DNA of 64,000 bases from Mucilaginibacter phyllosphaerae (GTDB lineage: Bacteria > Bacteroidota > Bacteroidia > Sphingobacteriales > Sphingobacteriaceae): contig NZ_SNQG01000004.1 in assembly GCF_004378255.1 (NCBI RefSeq), forward strand, positions 62,001 to 126,000. The letters run 5' to 3'. Shown here piece by piece: positions 61,672 through 64,000 of the stretch. The notes beneath the pieces are model-generated. The model did not search any database. It had not been told where the DNA came from and saw nothing but the letters and a program-made list of their open reading frames with translations. The position numbers were made by a program, and so were the translations under genes. The stretch's first letter is position 1. Every line of letters starts with the position of its first letter.

Positions 61672-64000
61672 ATGAACAAGCTAATTAAAAATATCATATA
61701 CTTCTCGCTCAGGCACCGGGCGATGGTATTCTTTCTGACAGCGGTGCTGGCTGTATTGGGCGTCTGGAGCTACTTGAATACCCCCATAGAGACGTTTCCG
61801 GACGTTACCAATACACAAATTATCATTATAGCACAATGGCCCGGCCGCAGCGCCGAGGAGGTAGAAAAAATGGTGACCATACCTATGGAAACCGTGCTTA
61901 ACTCGGTACAGAAAAAGGCCAATCTGCGTACTACTTCATCTTTCGGTTTATCCTACATCCGCATTATTTTTGATGATGATGTAGATGATGCCTTTGCCCG
62001 CCAGCAGGTATTAAGCAGGCTGGGCAATGCCGACCTGCCCGACGGGATCAAACCCGAGGTAGAACCCCCTTACGGCCCAACCGGCGAGATCTATCGCTAC
62101 ACGCTAAAAAGCAAAACAAAATCACTGCATGAACTTACCGCTATACAGGATTGGGTGCTGGACAGGCAGTTTAAGGCAGTGCCCGGCGTAGCCGACGTAA
62201 ACAGCTTTGGCGGTGAAGAAAAAACCTACGAAGTAAGCGTTAACCCATCGCTGCTACAAAAATACGGGCTTACATCGCTGGATGTGTACAACGCCATAAA
62301 CCGTAGCAATATTAACGTGGGCGGTGATGTGATAGAAAAGAACGATCAGGCCTTTGTGGTGCGTGGTATCGGTTTGATCAATAACACCAGCGAGATAGAG
62401 AACATCATTATCAAAAACGTAAATAATGTACCTATACTGGCTAAAAATGTTGCTAATATTAAAGAAAGCGGCCTGCCGCGCCTGGGCCAGGTAGGGCGCG
62501 ATAAAAATAGCGATGTTATTGAAGGTATTGTGGTAATGCGCAAAGGCGAAAACCCGGCAGAGGTGTTAACCCGCATCCGTGCTAAAGTAGAAGACCTTAA
62601 TAACAATGTATTGCCTAAGGATGTAAAGCTGGATACGTTTTATGACCGTACCACGCTGATGGATTTTTGTACCGAAACGGTAATCCATAACCTGCTGGAA
62701 GGTATAGTGCTGGTAACGGTTATCGTATTCTTGTTTATGGCCGACTGGCGCACCACTTTAACCGTGGCCATCATTATCCCGCTGGCGCTGCTATTTGCAT
62801 TTATGTGTATGCGCATCAAGGGGATGACAGCCAACTTGCTATCGATGGGGGCGGTTGACTTTGGGATCATCATAGATGGTGCCGTGGTGATGGTAGAAGG
62901 GATCTTTGTAGCGCTGGATCATCGTGCCAAAGAACTGGGCATGGAGAAATTTAACAAAATAGCCAAACTGGGCCTGTTTAAAAATGTAGGTGCCGAAATG
63001 GGTAAGGCCATTTTCTTCTCCAAACTCATCATCATCACCTGCTTGATCCCTATTTTCGCTTTCCAGAAGGTAGAGGGTAAAATGTTCTCGCCATTGGCAT
63101 ATACCTTAGGTTTTGCCTTGCTTGGTGCCTTAATATTTACGTTAACACTGGTGCCTGCTTTATCAAGCATCCTGCTGCGTAAAAATGTAAAAGAAAAGCA
63201 TAACCCTATCGTACTGTTTTTTGAGAACGGCATCCGCCGGATGTTTAACTATACTTACCGCAATCAAAAACTCAGCCTTATTGTATCCGTTGCCTTTATG
63301 GTATTAACCTTTGCATCGGCTAAGTTTTTGGGTACAGAATTTTTGCCGCAGCTAAACGAGGGCGCCCTTTGGGTAACCGCACAGCTGCCTATGAGCACCT
63401 CGCTGGAAAACTCGGTTAACGTAACCAATAAAATGCGCCAGGTGCTGTCTACCTTCCCCGAGGTAAAACAAACGCTGTCGCAGGTTGGCCGTACCAATGA
63501 CGGTACCGACCCTAAGGGTTTCTTTAACGTACAGATCCAGGTAGACCTTTTACCTAAAAAGGAATGGAAACGTAAAATAACCCAGGAAGAGCTGATTGCC
63601 GAAATGGATAAAAAATTAAGCCAGTTTCCGGGTATCATATTCAATTATTCGCAGCCTATTATTGATAACGTTGCCGAAGCGGTGGCCGGTGTGCCTGCTT
63701 CCATGGCTGTTAAAATATTCGGGCCCGATTTTAAAACGCTTGATACCAAGGCCGACCAGGTGATGGCCGTCCTTAAAAACATCAGGGGGGTAGAAGACCT
63801 GGGCGTGCTGCGCAACCTGGGCCAGCCGGAATTCCGGATAGAGCTTGACCAGCGTAAGATGGCTGTTTACGGCGTATCTACTGCCGATGCAAACTCGGTT
63901 ATTGAAATGGCCATTGGCGGTAAAGCCGCCACCCAGTTGTATGAGGGCGAACGCAAATTTGATGTGCGGATCCGGTACCAGAAACAGTACCGCGATACGC
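61672..64000 (+). CDS. CusA/CzcA-family heavy-metal RND pump, truncated by window edge
   Basis: The open frame runs from ATG 61672 to the edge, giving 776 codons of a protein that is normally about 1040 residues. Features: MNKLIKNIIYFSLRHR with TM1, DVTNTQI, periplasmic pore domain, and the heavy-metal-RND signature DFGIIIDGAVVMVEG in TM4 with the proton-relay Asp. GTEFLPQLNEGALWV follows TM7. It exports Cu/Ag or Zn/Co/Cd by proton antiport; the metal cannot be fixed from what is visible. Last visible gene of the operon. The C-terminal third lies beyond the window. Confidence 0.93.
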   Translation, partial: MNKLIKNIIYFSLRHRAMVFFLTAVLAVLGVWSYLNTPIETFPDVTNTQIIIIAQWPGRSAEEVEKMVTIPMETVLNSVQKKANLRTTSSFGLSYIRIIFDDDVDDAFARQQVLSRLGNADLPDGIKPEVEPPYGPTGEIYRYTLKSKTKSLHELTAIQDWVLDRQFKAVPGVADVNSFGGEEKTYEVSVNPSLLQKYGLTSLDVYNAINRSNINVGGDVIEKNDQAFVVRGIGLINNTSEIENIIIKNVNNVPILAKNVANIKESGLPRLGQVGRDKNSDVIEGIVVMRKGENPAEVLTRIRAKVEDLNNNVLPKDVKLDTFYDRTTLMDFCTETVIHNLLEGIVLVTVIVFLFMADWRTTLTVAIIIPLALLFAFMCMRIKGMTANLLSMGAVDFGIIIDGAVVMVEGIFVALDHRAKELGMEKFNKIAKLGLFKNVGAEMGKAIFFSKLIIITCLIPIFAFQKVEGKMFSPLAYTLGFALLGALIFTLTLVPALSSILLRKNVKEKHNPIVLFFENGIRRMFNYTYRNQKLSLIVSVAFMVLTFASAKFLGTEFLPQLNEGALWVTAQLPMSTSLENSVNVTNKMRQVLSTFPEVKQTLSQVGRTNDGTDPKGFFNVQIQVDLLPKKEWKRKITQEELIAEMDKKLSQFPGIIFNYSQPIIDNVAEAVAGVPASMAVKIFGPDFKTLDTKADQVMAVLKNIRGVEDLGVLRNLGQPEFRIELDQRKMAVYGVSTADANSVIEMAIGGKAATQLYEGERKFDVRIRYQKQYRDT

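Overview
The window looks like chromosomal DNA of a Bacteroidota bacterium, most likely Sphingobacteriaceae (Mucilaginibacter/Pedobacter-like). The basis is a SusC/SusD pair, TonB-dependent receptors, TPR-linked sensor kinases, GH29/GH130 enzymes, weak Shine-Dalgarno signals, several TTG/GTG starts and AT-rich promoters with TAnnTTTG-like -7 boxes. I see no rRNA, intact tRNA, CRISPR array, transposase or phage gene.

Layout. 56-2119: a hybrid histidine kinase. 2281-14361: an organophosphonate scavenging locus. It holds two paralogous exported alkaline-phosphatase-superfamily enzymes at its edges, a leftward operon (PhnX-like hydrolase, DUF5690 OPA/MFS-like permease, TIGR03364-type FAD oxidoreductase), an XRE-cupin regulator, a rightward PhnZ-like HD oxygenase, and a SusC/SusD uptake pair. 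The leftward operon and susC share a 23-bp promoter element and 13-bp TAAAC-N3-GTTTA operators repeated every 20 bp. This makes it a phosphonate regulon with its own outer-membrane transporter.

14399-20703: a tRNA-like remnant, a small membrane protein, a GH25 lysozyme, two convergent TPR sensor kinases around a PH-domain protein, and an exported OB-fold-like protein. 20993-32535: a compact biosynthetic cluster. A 2251-aa A-PCP-KS-AT-ACP-aminotransferase protein is followed by a 1344-aa C-A-PCP-TE protein and an Sfp-type phosphopantetheinyl transferase. Domain logic predicts an amino acid, extended by malonate and beta-aminated to a 3,4-diamino acid, then joined to a second, possibly glycine-like, residue.

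32527-45826: mostly housekeeping and stress genes: Zn-dependent phospholipase C-like protein, GH29 fucosidase, YtxH, cold-shock protein, a GAF-PAS histidine-kinase-like protein without ATPase domain, lysA and aspartate kinase, phosphohexomutase, M1 peptidase, DUF892, Smr protein. 45870-47744: an arsR-arsC-acr3 arsenic operon with two matching operators. 47815-56937: SDR, TonB receptor, Thr/Pro/Ser-repeat protein, GH130, glucuronate isomerase, DUF5009 and an MFS exporter. 57033-64000: a two-component system followed by a CzcCBA/Cus-type RND metal efflux operon that runs off the right edge.

No gene-free stretch exceeds about 300 bases. The longest (20704-20992, upstream of the synthetase gene) contains a perfect 10-bp inverted repeat. 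Functions are assigned from motifs and family memory only; no database search was possible.
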